DNA of 64,000 bases. Origin: Mesorhizobium ciceri biovar biserrulae WSM1271 (GTDB lineage: Bacteria > Pseudomonadota > Alphaproteobacteria > Rhizobiales > Rhizobiaceae). The notes beneath the pieces are model-generated. The model saw nothing but the letters and a program-made list of their open reading frames with translations, ran no database searches and was not told the DNA's origin. Below are positions 1 to 8,672 of this stretch, one piece after another. The stretch covers positions 5,913,501-5,977,500 of the forward strand of contig NC_014923.1 in the NCBI RefSeq assembly GCF_000185905.1. The letters run 5' to 3'. The translations under genes were made by a program, and so were the position numbers. Every line of letters starts with the position of its first letter. Within the stretch, counting starts at the first letter, position 1.

Positions 1-159
1 AGGTCGAACGTAAGGTGTGGTGCTTCGCTCATTGTTCAGCCTTCATGGTGTCGTTTGCGAGACGAGACTTTCTAAATGACGTTGTGGCACAGGATGGCCC
101 GACTAACGGATGGTACCTCGCGGCTATTGGGGTCGGCGTTTATCAGCGAGATATCGCGA

Positions 160-345
160 AGAACGTGTATCCGAACTATGATCCGGCGCGGCGATCGACG
201 TCAAATTCAGTTTGCGGATCGGCACTATCTCGTTTTGAGATAAAAACTCAGAGCGGCCGTGACTTGGAGGAGAATCGCCCCTGTGTCCGCCTACAAAGAC
301 CGGTACTTCTGCTAGGGTTGAGCGCGCGAAAAAGATGCAGTTTAG
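160..345. repeat. dispersed repeat R1, copy A
   Basis: About 170 bp align in the same orientation with about 13715-13905. Shared blocks include the AACTATGA/CCGGCGCGG-like start, GATCGACGTCAAATTCAG, CTATCTCGTTTTGAGATAA and CAGAGCGGCCGTGACTT. The second copy is the promoter region of the M14 peptidase gene, so this copy is probably a duplicated promoter region whose gene lies left of the window or was lost. Confidence 0.75.
200..243 (-). promoter_or_regulatory. nod-box-like LysR-type module A (orphan)
   Basis: Read on the minus strand: TTATCTCAAAACGAGATAG (ATC-N9-GAT), then 7 nt, a second ATC, 10 nt and ATTTGAC, 44 bp in all. TCATAG lies 17 nt beyond TTGACG and could be a -10 element. The module points off the left edge, so the controlled gene, if any, is outside the window. 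The geometry is that of a nod box, although the sequence is divergent. Confidence 0.7.
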
Positions 346-674
346 GGCTTGAAAAGGGCTGGCCATTCGGCCCTGGTCGACGGTCCAAATCTGCATGACC
401 ATAGCGTGCTGGAGGCTGGATGTGTTCCGACGCAGACACCGAGACAAGCATATTCGGCCCCGTTCCAAGGACTGCTTTGTGCCGCCCGATTCGCCCTGCA
501 CCGGCTATTGAAGCCCTAACCCCTACCTGTGTGATCCTCACCGTCTTCCTCCCATTCCGTTCGCAAGCGCGACAGAAAGTGGTCCAAAGCCGGGATGGTC
601 AGCAGAAGCGGCGATCAGGCAATTTGGCAATCGTCTTTACCAGTCTAGGAGGGAACCATTATGGCTGACACCAG

Positions 675-1748
675 ATGCGTGTAGCGAGGAGTTTGAGTGC
701 CAAGTGCTTTGGCCGGGTTACGGCCGCCTCGGTTCTGAGCTCGGTCGAGCGGGAGTATCTGGAGCGGCAGGTCCGGCGTCGGCGTGTAGCGCGATCAATG
801 GCGGAGCGGTGCCGGATCATTTCTTCGATGCGCTGACGGTGTCTCCAGCAAGGTCGTGCAGCCGAGTTGGGCGTGCACGAACACACGGTCGGCAAATGGC
901 GACGACGTTTTCCTCAAAGATCGCGCCGAGGGGCTGCTGGACGAGGCCCGCCCCGGCTGACCCGGACGATCTACGATGATCAGATCGCAGCTGTAATCGA
1001 GCGGCCGCTACGCTCGAATCCTGATGATGCGACCCATTGGTCAATCCGCTCGATGGGCACTGCGACTGGCTTCTCCCATACGACGATCCGCCGGATATGG
1101 ACCGCCTTCGGGCTGCAGCCGCATCGCTCGGAGACGTTCAAGCTGTCAAGCGATCTACTGTTTGTCGAAGTGTTCGCGACATGGTCGGGCTCTACCTGTC
1201 ACCGCTCAACAGGGCCCTGGTTTTGAGCGTCGACGAGAACAGAGCCAGATCCAGGCATTCGATCGGGAGCAACCGGTCCTGTCGATGATGCCGGGCATGC
1301 CGGAGCGCCGGACCCATAGCTCTGTCCGACACGGCACCACCTCGCTGTTCGCGGCGCTCGATGTGGCGTCCGGCGTTGTGATTGGCAAATGCTACAAGCG
1401 GCACTGGACAACCGAGTTTCCGGACTTCCTCAAGCAGATCGACGCCAACGTGCCGCGCGATCTCGATGTCCACATATCATGGATAATTTATGCCCCCACA
1501 AAACCGCGCTGGTCAGGTCGTGGCTGGCGCGCCGGCCTCACTCCCATGTCTACTTCACGCCTACCTCGGCATCCTTGATCAATCAGGGTCGAACGCTGGT
1601 TCGCTGAACTGACCCGAAAGCAGCTGCGACGCGGCGTGCATACCTCAACCAGCCAGCTCGATGCCGATATTTGCACCTTCATCGAGCGCCACAATGAGAA
1701 CCCGGAAGGCCGAGCAGACCTTATGTGGCGAACTTTAGATTCAAATGA
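675..1748 (+). pseudogene. IS630-family transposase, frameshifted relic
   Basis: Consecutive IS630 transposase segments occur in different plus-strand frames. An N-terminal helix-turn-helix part (VARSMAERCRIISSMR, ELGVHEHTVGKWRRRF) is followed by ATHWSIRSMGTATGFSHTTIRR, the start of the DDE domain (ALVLSVDEN), SLFAALDVASGVVIGKCYKR, DNLCPHKTALVRSWLARRPH and a C-terminal WFAELTRKQLRRGVHTSTSQ near 1600-1720. Several indels and in-frame stops break it, so it cannot make an active enzyme. Terminal repeats were not identified with confidence. Confidence 0.85.
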
Positions 1749-1876
1749 CTAGCACTGCAGAGCAGACCGCATCTTCCTCCGGATCGGCAGGTATCTTCGC
1801 ATGGCGGATCGATTCCGGATGAACGCACGCATGTTTGGCCGTTGTGAGGTATCGAGTGCAGGAACGCGCACTCAAA

Positions 1877-3037
1877 TTATGCATGAAAAAGCGTGTGAGG
1901 TGTGCTGCTTAGTATTTCCGTACCGTTATCTGTAACAAGAACATGCTCACTGGTTCCAAACAAGTAACCACTTTCACCACATAAAATGATTGGCATATGC
2001 AAGGTCATATTTGGCTCAAGAATGTCTTCTGCGCCGGGTTCAAGACTGATGTAACCACGCTCCAGCCAATTGATGCCAGTTTGATAGCCGACTCTGTGGT
2101 TAAGAAGCCCGGGACGGCCATGTCGTTTGAGTACCTCTCTGCCGGCCGCATCAACTTCGCCGGCTGTCGCGCCAGGCCTGATCGCAGAAATCACCGCCTC
2201 CAGAACTTCAATCGAGAGGTCGTGCAGACTTTCAGTCTCGGCGTGCCGACCAAGAATGGCGCTTCGCACGACGCCGCAGGCGTAACCGCTTTGATATCCC
2301 CCAAGTTCCATAAAGGCCGGCTCGTTGTTTCTGATCGCATTGTGCTTGGGGCTGCCGTGTGGAAGTTTCGTCCGCTCGCCGAAGACCAATGTTGAGGAAG
2401 CCGCCCTTACCTCGCCTCCGGCTTGCTCGACTTCGCGATCAATATTCGCCGCCACTTCGGCCTCCGAAATGCCTTCCCGTAGGGACTGATGGAAAACTCG
2501 AACAGCTATGTCTGTCATTTTCATTGCGGAACGCATAATTTCAAGTTCCATATCCGTCTTGACAGCTGCGACCGTCGCCACCAGATGAGACGCGTCAACG
2601 AATTCGATATCTGGAAGTTTCGCTTGAAGCGCGTAAACGTCCGCCGGTGCAAGATTCCAGCAGCCAAGCTCAAGGCCGACCCTACCCTTCAAGCCACGTC
2701 TCCGAATGGCATCCGCGCACACTGGGGCGAAATCAGTTTGTTCCCTGTAAGGAACTATTTCATCTACCCAGCTGCCTACACGGACACTTGCTAAGTCAAA
2801 CTCTCTGACGACCAAGGTAGGCATTTGTCCCGGGATGAGAATCAATGGGAACGGCATGAAGTATGCACCACGCCCGTCGTATCCGCTAAGATACTGGAGG
2901 TTACCATGGGCGGTGACCAAAAGAGCGTCGAGGCTAGCTCGTTCCATCGCCTCGAATACTTTGTGCAGACGGCGTTCGTATTCGGTCCTAGGGAACGGAA
3001 GACCCGTCGACGGAACTGCTGAAGATGTATTAGTCAT
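1877..3037 (-). CDS. M24-family (creatinase / ectoine-hydrolase-like) protein
   Basis: A 386-residue two-domain pita-bread fold protein, likely cytoplasmic. Residues about 15-150 form the creatinase N-terminal domain (EYERRLHKVFEAMERASLDALLV) and about 165-380 the M24 catalytic domain. The usual metal-binding Asp pair is not conserved: the strand reads FMELGGYQSGYACGVVRS and the TxEP glutamate position reads LHMPI. One Glu (SEHVLVTDNG) and a His (NHRVGY) remain. That pattern is more like creatinase or ectoine-hydrolase relatives than Xaa-Pro aminopeptidases, so C-N hydrolysis of a small amino-acid derivative is inferred. The start has GAGGTG about 6 nt upstream. A nod-box-like module lies 128 nt upstream, and no partner gene is co-transcribed. 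Two EhuB relics elsewhere in the window are loosely consistent with ectoine-type substrates. Confidence 0.8.
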   Translation of the reverse strand: MTNTSSAVPSTGLPFPRTEYERRLHKVFEAMERASLDALLVTAHGNLQYLSGYDGRGAYFMPFPLILIPGQMPTLVVREFDLASVRVGSWVDEIVPYREQTDFAPVCADAIRRRGLKGRVGLELGCWNLAPADVYALQAKLPDIEFVDASHLVATVAAVKTDMELEIMRSAMKMTDIAVRVFHQSLREGISEAEVAANIDREVEQAGGEVRAASSTLVFGERTKLPHGSPKHNAIRNNEPAFMELGGYQSGYACGVVRSAILGRHAETESLHDLSIEVLEAVISAIRPGATAGEVDAAGREVLKRHGRPGLLNHRVGYQTGINWLERGYISLEPGAEDILEPNMTLHMPIILCGESGYLFGTSEHVLVTDNGTEILSSTPHTLFHA

Positions 3038-3165
3038 TAGATCACCTCAAGTGCTCACTGGTTGTCTAAAAGGCGCCCATCGGCTAACCGGAGCACGCAG
3101 ACAATGCGCACGCGCGGATACCATCCGTCGTCCTATCGTGAGGATTGCTTGCACCGTCGGCATGG

Positions 3166-3209
3166 GTCAAATGCATTTTCCATATCGTAGTCATCTGGCC
3201 ACGCGATGG
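3166..3209 (-). promoter_or_regulatory. nod-box-like LysR-type module H
   Basis: On the minus strand: CCATCGCGTGGCCAGATGA (ATC-N9-GAT), 7 nt, ATA in place of the second ATC, 10 nt, then ATTTGACC; 44 bp. It lies 128 nt upstream of the M24 gene at 3037 and points at it. The same DNA can be read as a short peptide frame (SGARVPDQPGAIHIPHYEA), so part of the similarity could be fortuitous, but spacing matches the other modules exactly. Confidence 0.6.
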
Positions 3210-3299
3210 CTTCATAATGTGGAATGTGAATCGCGCCGGGTTGATCGGGGACTCTAGCTCCTGAGAAGGTAGAGCCTGGCTGGCAGGACAACAAATAAT

Positions 3300-3795
3300 T
3301 TTCTCCCGAAGTCAGGCCCGTGCGGTGCGGCTGGTTCTGGATAAGACGAGCATTTCCTCGCGCTGGGCGGCGGTCATGTCGGTTGCCGCCAAGATGGGCT
3401 GCACAGCGGAGACGCTCAATGAGTGGGTGACGAGGTTCGAGCGCCTGCGGTCCCACGGATGTCGCGATTAAGCTCAAGGCTTCGGAACGTGTGAACCGCG
3501 AGCTTCGAACCTATTTTTCCCACGATCGCCTTTATCGACGGTCACCGCAGGGGGCATGGGTCGAGCTGATTTTCAAGGTGTTGCCGGTCGCCCCGTCGGC
3601 CTGCCACCACCATTTCGCCAAGCCCATCGATCTCTCCCGCCTCTCGGCTTAGGCGAGAGGGATGAGGCTTTGTAGGATGAGGTGCGGCGCGTGTTTGAAG
3701 CGAGCTTCCGCGTCGACGGCGTTCGCAAGGTCTGGCGCCAGTTGCAGCGCGGGAGCTTCGATGTCGTCCCCTGCACGGTTGCCTGCCTCCACGCT
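3300..3795 (+). pseudogene. IS3-family transposase relic (OrfA plus start of OrfB)
   Basis: OrfA-like segments (FSPEVRARAVRLVLDKTSIS, WAAVMSVAAKMGCTAETLNEWV, PTDVAIKLKASERVNRELR) run into an OrfB start (WVELIFKVLPVAPSACHHHF, then VRRVFEASFRVDGVRKVWRQL in another frame). At least two frameshifts are present. The catalytic DDE part is missing: homology stops near 3790 and fuses to an unrelated MmgE/PrpD fragment. Confidence 0.85.
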
Positions 3796-4115
3796 TGCTC
3801 CAATCGCCGCTGCCGCCGCATGCGCTCAGGCCATGGACATGCCGAGCGAACGCATCGCGGCCGCGATGAGTATGGGTCCAGCGCATCTGCGGGGCTTCAG
3901 CATCAGTTCGGAACAGACATGAAGGTTGCCCATGTTGGCATAGCTGCCAGGGGCGGAGAGTATTCGCGCCTGGCGCAGAGGGCTGGCGACCCAATGTCAG
4001 ACTCCGAGTTGATGCGAAAGACCAAGGCTTGTGGCGCTCCCGACGAGCTCGTCGTTTCTCCTTACCGACGTTGCTCTATTCCTGCCTATCAAGTCGACCG
4101 CGATTTTTCTGAAGG
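3796..4115 (+). pseudogene. MmgE/PrpD-family fragment (internally deleted)
   Basis: Pieces match the intact MmgE/PrpD protein at 37282-38631. APIAAAAACAQAMDMPSERI and GTDMKVAHVGIAARGG correspond to its middle, and PMSDSELMRKTKACGAPDEL plus IPAYQVD to its last 35 residues. Roughly 190 internal residues are missing and the frames differ. The piece is followed by a promoter region resembling that downstream of the intact gene, so a whole gene-promoter block appears to have been duplicated. Confidence 0.8.
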
Positions 4116-4194
4116 CATTGCTGGCCGCCAGAGGGCAACTGCCTGGCCCTCCTCCGCACCCGATCCTTGGTGCCATGAGCAACCGGTACATTCG

Positions 4195-4253
4195 AACCAA
4201 TTCTCGGAATCCAATTGACTTAGAAACGTTTGTATGACAATGTCAATTCCTAC
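4195..4253. promoter_or_regulatory. candidate operator with AAACGTTTGT inverted repeat
   Basis: AAACGTTTGT and, about 20 nt later, ACAAACGTTT form an inverted repeat upstream of the racemase-like gene. The first arm with its left flank (AATTCTCGGAATCC, AATTGACT) is shared with the minus-strand promoter region at 37178-37222, ahead of the amino-acid ABC operon. In both places it follows an MmgE/PrpD sequence. The regulator is unknown; the RpiR-type gene at 38.9 kb is a candidate by proximity only. Confidence 0.5.
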
Positions 4254-4350
4254 GAACAAACGTTTGCTTTTCGCAAGTCGACAGCGACGGCATCGAGATT
4301 TGCCACGACCCTGCGGAATCTGAACCCTCTCAGTTTGAAAGGTGTCACTC

Positions 4351-5082
4351 ATGGTCTTGCAAGGCCGCCGCCCGGTCCTCGGAATTCTTGAGCTTGATGA
4401 AGGACTGGCACCTGATGGCGCGTTCCTTATTGCAAGGGAGGGTTCTATGTTGCATCCAGCGACCTTTGATGGCCCGATCATCATGGAAATAGTGGAAGGC
4501 GCCTTCGCCGAGACTATTGTGCGCGGTGAGCCGTCTCTTAGGCTTAAGGACGCTTGTGTTGCTGCAGCGAGACGACTAGTCGAACGAGGCGCTGACGTAA
4601 TCTCTGCTGACTGCGGTTTTTTCGTTCGCTATCAGGCAGCGGTTGCGGCTGCAGTCAATATACCCGTCGTGATGTCCAGCCTGCTACTCGTTCCGGCGTT
4701 GCTGCGGCAGCTATCGCCCGCTCAGAAGCTGGCGGTAGTAGCGGCTGACTCCCGACACTGCACCGAAGATCTGTTGGGGATAGAGAAGCCCGTCGATCGA
4801 TCGAAAGTAGTCGTCGGAGGGATTGAAGGCGGTATGTTCGTAGGTAACGCGTTCGCGCGGCCATACATCCAAACCGATGTTGGACAAATTGAATCGGAAG
4901 TCGCAGCTTGTGTCGCGCAACTGCGCTCCGAACATTCTGAGATTGGAACCCTACTTTTCGAATGCACGGCTTTCCCGAGTATCAAAAACGCCCTACGCCG
5001 CATAACAGGGCTGCCGATCTACGACATCACGGACCTTTGTCGGCTGACGCTCGCGTCGGTTGCTAGCCCTGAATTGTCATGA
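4351..5082 (+). CDS. Asp/Glu/hydantoin racemase-superfamily protein
   Basis: A 243-residue protein with the duplicated fold of the Asp/Glu racemase superfamily. Both expected catalytic cysteines are present: ISADCGFF (near residue 90) and LLFECTAFPS (near residue 205), at the positions used for two-base proton transfer. The family includes hydantoin and aspartate racemases, maleate isomerase and arylmalonate decarboxylase, so the substrate cannot be read from sequence. ATG 4351 is preferred over a GTG at 4342 because GAAAGG lies about 8 nt before it. The gene stands alone behind an AAACGTTTGT-type inverted repeat. The 3' neighbour is an amidase fragment, and the next intact genes are an amino-acid ABC importer. 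Confidence 0.75.
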   Translation: MVLQGRRPVLGILELDEGLAPDGAFLIAREGSMLHPATFDGPIIMEIVEGAFAETIVRGEPSLRLKDACVAAARRLVERGADVISADCGFFVRYQAAVAAAVNIPVVMSSLLLVPALLRQLSPAQKLAVVAADSRHCTEDLLGIEKPVDRSKVVVGGIEGGMFVGNAFARPYIQTDVGQIESEVAACVAQLRSEHSEIGTLLFECTAFPSIKNALRRITGLPIYDITDLCRLTLASVASPELS

Positions 5083-5216
5083 ATAACGATCAAGCTGTGG
5101 TTCCAACACAAAGCCCGCACGCCCATGGCAGTAAGCGGGATAGTGCGTCTTCGTGTTGTTCCCGGTGGGGCATTGGCACCGGAGTGCCGTTGTAGTGAGG
5201 GCGTCACCGGCAATCA

Positions 5217-5300
5217 GTGGGATTTGGAGCAGCAGCGGCAGTAGCCGCCGGCATCACACCTATTACCCACGGTAGCAAAGGCGGCCGGTCAACTCACATC
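5217..5300 (+). pseudogene. amidase-signature fragment
   Basis: About 28 codons (GAAAAVAAGITPITHGSKGG) match the amidase signature of the intact gene at 18314-19744, where the same stretch reads GAAAAVAAGITPIAHGSDGG. The flanks are not amidase. The fragment ends exactly where promoter module B begins, so it is a recombination scar rather than a gene. Confidence 0.8.
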
Positions 5301-5342
5301 ATCTCAGACTCAGATGGCCACAATCGACAAACTGAATTTGAC
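5299..5342 (+). promoter_or_regulatory. nod-box-like LysR-type module B
   Basis: TCATCTCAGACTCAGATGG (ATC-N9-GAT), 7 nt, ATC, 10 nt, ATTTGAC; 44 bp. It lies 185 nt upstream of the amino-acid ABC operon starting at 5528 and points towards it. AAACTGAATTTGACG is identical to the core of modules A and D. Confidence 0.75.
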
Positions 5343-5527
5343 GGCAGCCACTCAGCGGTTTTGACTGACAAGGCGCTAATCGTTTCTGATGCACCAGCGC
5401 CATGCATATCTAGTCAACAGGAACGCCTGCCCGAAATGCAGGCATGAATGTAGTCATTGAGAGTACGCGCAGACACGACCTTGCTTCGCTAACGGGCCAA
5501 GAACGGCAAAAAAGATGGGAGAGACGG

Positions 5528-6364
5528 ATGAATCGGCTTATAACGATGATTGCAGCTGCAGCCTCACTCGCAGTTGCGTCCGGCGGTAGCCCGTCCAGGG
5601 CCAACGCCGGCGAAGTTCTGGATCGCGTGCTCGCCACAAAGACGCTGACGGTGGCGGTGGGGCCGGATTGGGGACCCCTGTCCCATTTGAACGACAAACA
5701 TGAGCTCGATGGTTCCGATATCGACCTTGCCAAGGCCATCGCGAAATCCCTTGGCGTGGAGGTAAAGTTCGTAACGACGAACTGGGATATGATAGCGGCA
5801 GGCAAGTGGCAGGGCCGTTGGGATATGGGCATGGGTCAAATGACGCCTACGAAGGAACGTGCCAAACTATTTGAGTTCGTCACTTACAGTTACATTCCAG
5901 AGGTAGCCATCGTACACAAGGATAGTAAGGCGACGAAACTTTCCGACCTCGACGGCAAGGTTATCGGTGTCGGATCGGGCGACGTGGCAGAGTCCTATGC
6001 CAAACATAACTTTACGCCCGGATGGGTCACCGCTAAACCAGTAAAGTACCAATTTACACCTGGCGAGCTGAAGATTTACCAAACGGACAGCCTTTTGTAC
6101 GACGACCTTCGCCTGGGAGATGGAGTACGGCTTGATGCGGTGCTTAACTCTGATAACGGGGCTAGAAATGCGATAAAGGCCGGGTATCCAATTAAGATCC
6201 TTGACGAGCCGTTGTTCTCGGGGCCGGCTGCTATTTCCATTCTCCATGGCGACAAGGAATTCCTCGACAGGGTTGCGGCTGCCGTGAAAACGATGAGGGA
6301 TGATGGCACCCTCGCCAAGCAGTCCATGAAATGGTTCGGCGCGGACTACAGCGTCGACAGATAA
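5528..6364 (+). CDS. polar amino-acid ABC transporter, substrate-binding protein
   Basis: A 278-residue SBP family 3 protein. Residues 1-25 form a Sec signal peptide (basic MNR, hydrophobic core, cleavage near ANA-GE). The mature part starts VLATKTLTVAVGPDWGPLSH and has the family pattern GSDIDLAKAIAKSLGVEVKF and GRWDMGMGQMTPTKERAKLFEF. It should bind an amino acid or derivative in the periplasm and deliver it to the permease and ATPase encoded next. ATG 5528 has GGGAGAGACGG just upstream, whereas the longer frame has no good site. A strong hairpin follows the stop, which may keep this gene expressed above the permease. Ligand specificity is unknown. Confidence 0.85.
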   Translation: MNRLITMIAAAASLAVASGGSPSRANAGEVLDRVLATKTLTVAVGPDWGPLSHLNDKHELDGSDIDLAKAIAKSLGVEVKFVTTNWDMIAAGKWQGRWDMGMGQMTPTKERAKLFEFVTYSYIPEVAIVHKDSKATKLSDLDGKVIGVGSGDVAESYAKHNFTPGWVTAKPVKYQFTPGELKIYQTDSLLYDDLRLGDGVRLDAVLNSDNGARNAIKAGYPIKILDEPLFSGPAAISILHGDKEFLDRVAAAVKTMRDDGTLAKQSMKWFGADYSVDR

Positions 6365-6375
6365 TTGCAAAGCAT

Positions 6376-6399
6376 AGCGGCCCCGCTGTCGGGGCCGCT
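6376..6399 (+). terminator. intra-operon hairpin after the binding-protein gene
   Basis: A perfect 10 bp stem (AGCGGCCCCG / CGGGGCCGCT) with a CTGT loop is followed by CTTT. It lies 11 nt after the SBP stop and before the permease. Such hairpins often act as partial terminators or mRNA stabilisers giving excess binding protein. Confidence 0.7.
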
Positions 6400-6416
6400 C
6401 TTTGAAAGCGCTGCTC

Positions 6417-7391
6417 ATGCTTTATCAGGACAACGTCGAGTCCGAGGTCCTCGTCCACAAGCCGTGGTTCGTTGCTTCAATTTTTGCCGTAGTGCTCGCG
6501 GTTTTTCTTATGTTCAATCTTACGGGCACCACCTTTGGCGAGCTCATGCGGCCTGTCATCGGCGACCCGGCGCAAAGTGGGATCTATGGTCGCTTCGCGA
6601 TCGCGTTTGTGATAGCGATCATATTCTGTCTCAACATCGTTTTGATCGGTTTTGTTTCGCTGAAGGTGCAAATCGGTGTTGTCTGGGCCGAGCTACTGGT
6701 TCTGTTTCTTGCCTTCTTCAAGTCATTTAACCTGAGCATGCCCTTCATCTGGGAGAATTTACCATATCTGATCACGCAGGGAGCGGTTACGACGATCTAT
6801 ATCTCGGCGGTTTCACTGATATTCGCTTCGATCATCGCGATGATTGCCGCGATTGCAAAGCTTTCAAGCAATGGCTTCGCCTATGCAATCGCCAGTTTCT
6901 ACACATCATTTTTCCGTGGCCTGCCGCTGCTGGTCCAGATTTACCTGATTTACCTCGGACTGCCGCAACTTGGTATCTTTATCAACGCCGTTCCTTCAGG
7001 CGTCTTGGCGCTGTCGCTTTGCACCGGAGCCTACATGACAGAAATTTTCCGTGCCGGTATCCAGAGCATCGACCGCGGCCAATGGGAAGCTTCGCGATCC
7101 ATGGGTTTCGGCTTCGGTCTTACGATGCGTAGGATCATACTGCCGCAGGCGCTTCCGGTCATCATTCCCCCAATGGGAAACACGTTCATCTCAATGCTGA
7201 AGGACAGCTCACTCGTCTCCATCCTCGGTGTGTGGGAGCTCACGTTCCTTGCTCGCACACTCGGCCAGCCGACTTTTCAACACATGGAGATGCTCATAAC
7301 GGCCGCAATTATATATTGGATTATGTCCATCTGCCTGGAACTGGTCCAGTCCAGGATCGAGCGCCACTTTGCTAGAAGCAAGGTGCGGTGA
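6417..7391 (+). CDS. polar amino-acid ABC transporter, permease
   Basis: A 324-residue inner-membrane permease of the HisM/GlnP type. A longer than usual N-terminal part holds three hydrophobic segments (about residues 23-40, 62-85, 88-108) before the core. The core begins LITQGAVTTIYISAVSLIFA and contains the EAA loop (GQWEASRSMGFGFGLTMRRI ending ILPQALPVIIPP), which docks to the ATPase. With one permease gene in the operon it probably works as a homodimer. ATG 6417 is chosen; a TTG at 6402 is also possible. It sits between the hairpin and the ATPase gene. Confidence 0.85.
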   Translation: MLYQDNVESEVLVHKPWFVASIFAVVLAVFLMFNLTGTTFGELMRPVIGDPAQSGIYGRFAIAFVIAIIFCLNIVLIGFVSLKVQIGVVWAELLVLFLAFFKSFNLSMPFIWENLPYLITQGAVTTIYISAVSLIFASIIAMIAAIAKLSSNGFAYAIASFYTSFFRGLPLLVQIYLIYLGLPQLGIFINAVPSGVLALSLCTGAYMTEIFRAGIQSIDRGQWEASRSMGFGFGLTMRRIILPQALPVIIPPMGNTFISMLKDSSLVSILGVWELTFLARTLGQPTFQHMEMLITAAIIYWIMSICLELVQSRIERHFARSKVR

Positions 7392-7521
7392 TGGTCGTCA
7401 GCATAGGCAAGGTCACGTGAAGCACGCTCCAAAATTGTACGGCCCATCTAAGACGACTGTCGAGATAAGCTCCCCCGGGTCAAGTTCGGATCGGGGTTAT
7501 CGGGCGGCCAGAGGAGTGGCA

Positions 7522-8262
7522 GTGAGTGATACAGTTATCGAAGCTAAGAACGTCTCGAAGTGGTACGGCACCTTCAGAGCATTGACTGACGTCAATCTCA
7601 CGGTCCGCAAGGGCGAACGCATCGTTATCTGCGGCCCCTCCGGATCGGGAAAGTCGACGCTAATCCGCTGCTTTAATCGGCTCGAGGCGCACCAAGAGGG
7701 CGAGATCACTGTCAATGGGATCCGGTTGCATAACAAAATGCGCGACCTGGCTGAGGTTCGTACGAACGTCGGCATGGTGTTCCAGCACTTCAATCTCTTC
7801 CCGCATATGACGGTGCTGATGAACTGCATGGCAGCGCCGATGTGGATTAAGGGTATGTCAGAGGCCGAGGCAAAGAAGATCGCGCTAAAATTCCTCGAGC
7901 GCGTACGCATACCCGAGCAGGCGAACAAATTCCCTGGTCAACTCTCCGGAGGACAACAGCAGCGCGTCGCAATTGCCCGCTCGCTCTGCATGGAGCCTGC
8001 GGTCATGCTTTTCGACGAGCCGACCTCGTCTCTCGATCCGGAGATGGTCGCTGAGGTGCTCGAGACCATGACCAGTCTCGCGCGCGAGGGCATGACGATG
8101 GTCTGCGTCACCCACGAGATGGGTTTCGCGCGCTCCGTCGCCGATCGCGTCATCTTCATGGATGCAGGCCGGATCGTCGAGGAAGGCAAGCCGCACGACT
8201 TCTTCACCAAGCCTCAGCACGAAAGAACAAAGCTCTTCCTCCATCAAATCTTGTCGCACTGA
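7522..8262 (+). CDS. polar amino-acid ABC transporter, ATP-binding protein
   Basis: A 246-residue GlnQ/HisP-type ATPase. Walker A is GPSGSGKST, the Q-loop is GMVFQHFNLFPHMT, the signature is LSGGQQQRVAIARSL, Walker B is VMLFDEPTSSLDPE and the switch His is VCVTHEMGF. GTG 7522 is the best start because GAGGAG lies 5 nt before it; the longer open frame from 7369 has no site and overlaps the permease. It powers import with the permease and binding protein just upstream, 130 nt after the permease stop. Confidence 0.85.
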   Translation: MSDTVIEAKNVSKWYGTFRALTDVNLTVRKGERIVICGPSGSGKSTLIRCFNRLEAHQEGEITVNGIRLHNKMRDLAEVRTNVGMVFQHFNLFPHMTVLMNCMAAPMWIKGMSEAEAKKIALKFLERVRIPEQANKFPGQLSGGQQQRVAIARSLCMEPAVMLFDEPTSSLDPEMVAEVLETMTSLAREGMTMVCVTHEMGFARSVADRVIFMDAGRIVEEGKPHDFFTKPQHERTKLFLHQILSH

Positions 8263-8672
8263 GTTGATCAATCGGGCGGATCTGATTTAGCGACTATCAG
8301 AATTATCGAGAGACGAGCAACATAAGCAATATTAGTTGATTGCAACAGATCTCGGCCACAAAGCAACGGTCGCTTTAGCCAATCTTGTCATCTGAGTTTT
8401 AGATGAATCACATCGCCCAAACAGTATTTGAACACACCTAGCTCAAACGTCGTGGCTTCCGCCTAGAGTGAGATTCAAATTGCAGCGCCGTTGGAAAAAC
8501 GACGGTGGATCGCGCTCGATGGTAGTACTGCCTGCGTTCATCGTTATGGGTGTGAGGCCGCTACCCTTGTGGGTTAGTGGGCGCGCGAGCGCGTGGCAGC
8601 TTGGCTTTAAGGGCGTGGCATATTTGGGTGCTTGTGAATTCGCGCCAGCAGTCGATCCCGAAAGCTTCCACA
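8263..8672. other. intergenic region with module C
   Basis: No gene seen. It holds nod-box-like module C (8388-8432) and the leader of the MFS gene. A short frame from 8468 across the MFS start is a shadow. Confidence 0.6.
8388..8432 (+). promoter_or_regulatory. nod-box-like LysR-type module C
   Basis: TCATCTGAGTTTTAGATGA (ATC-N9-GAT with 6 bp perfect arms), 7 nt, ATC, 11 nt (one more than the other copies), ATTTGAA. It lies 240 nt upstream of the MFS gene. The right half (AGATGAATC, ATCGC, AAAC, GTATTTGA) closely resembles module F upstream of the amidase. Confidence 0.75.

Larger units (their letters stand above)
1..674. other. non-coding stretch with one promoter-like repeat
   Basis: I see no convincing gene here. 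The recognisable content is a repeat (about 160-345) shared with about 13715-13905, carrying a nod-box-like module in the minus orientation. Short open frames on both strands have no family signature. The rest, up to the IS630 relic, looks like decayed intergenic DNA. Confidence 0.5.
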
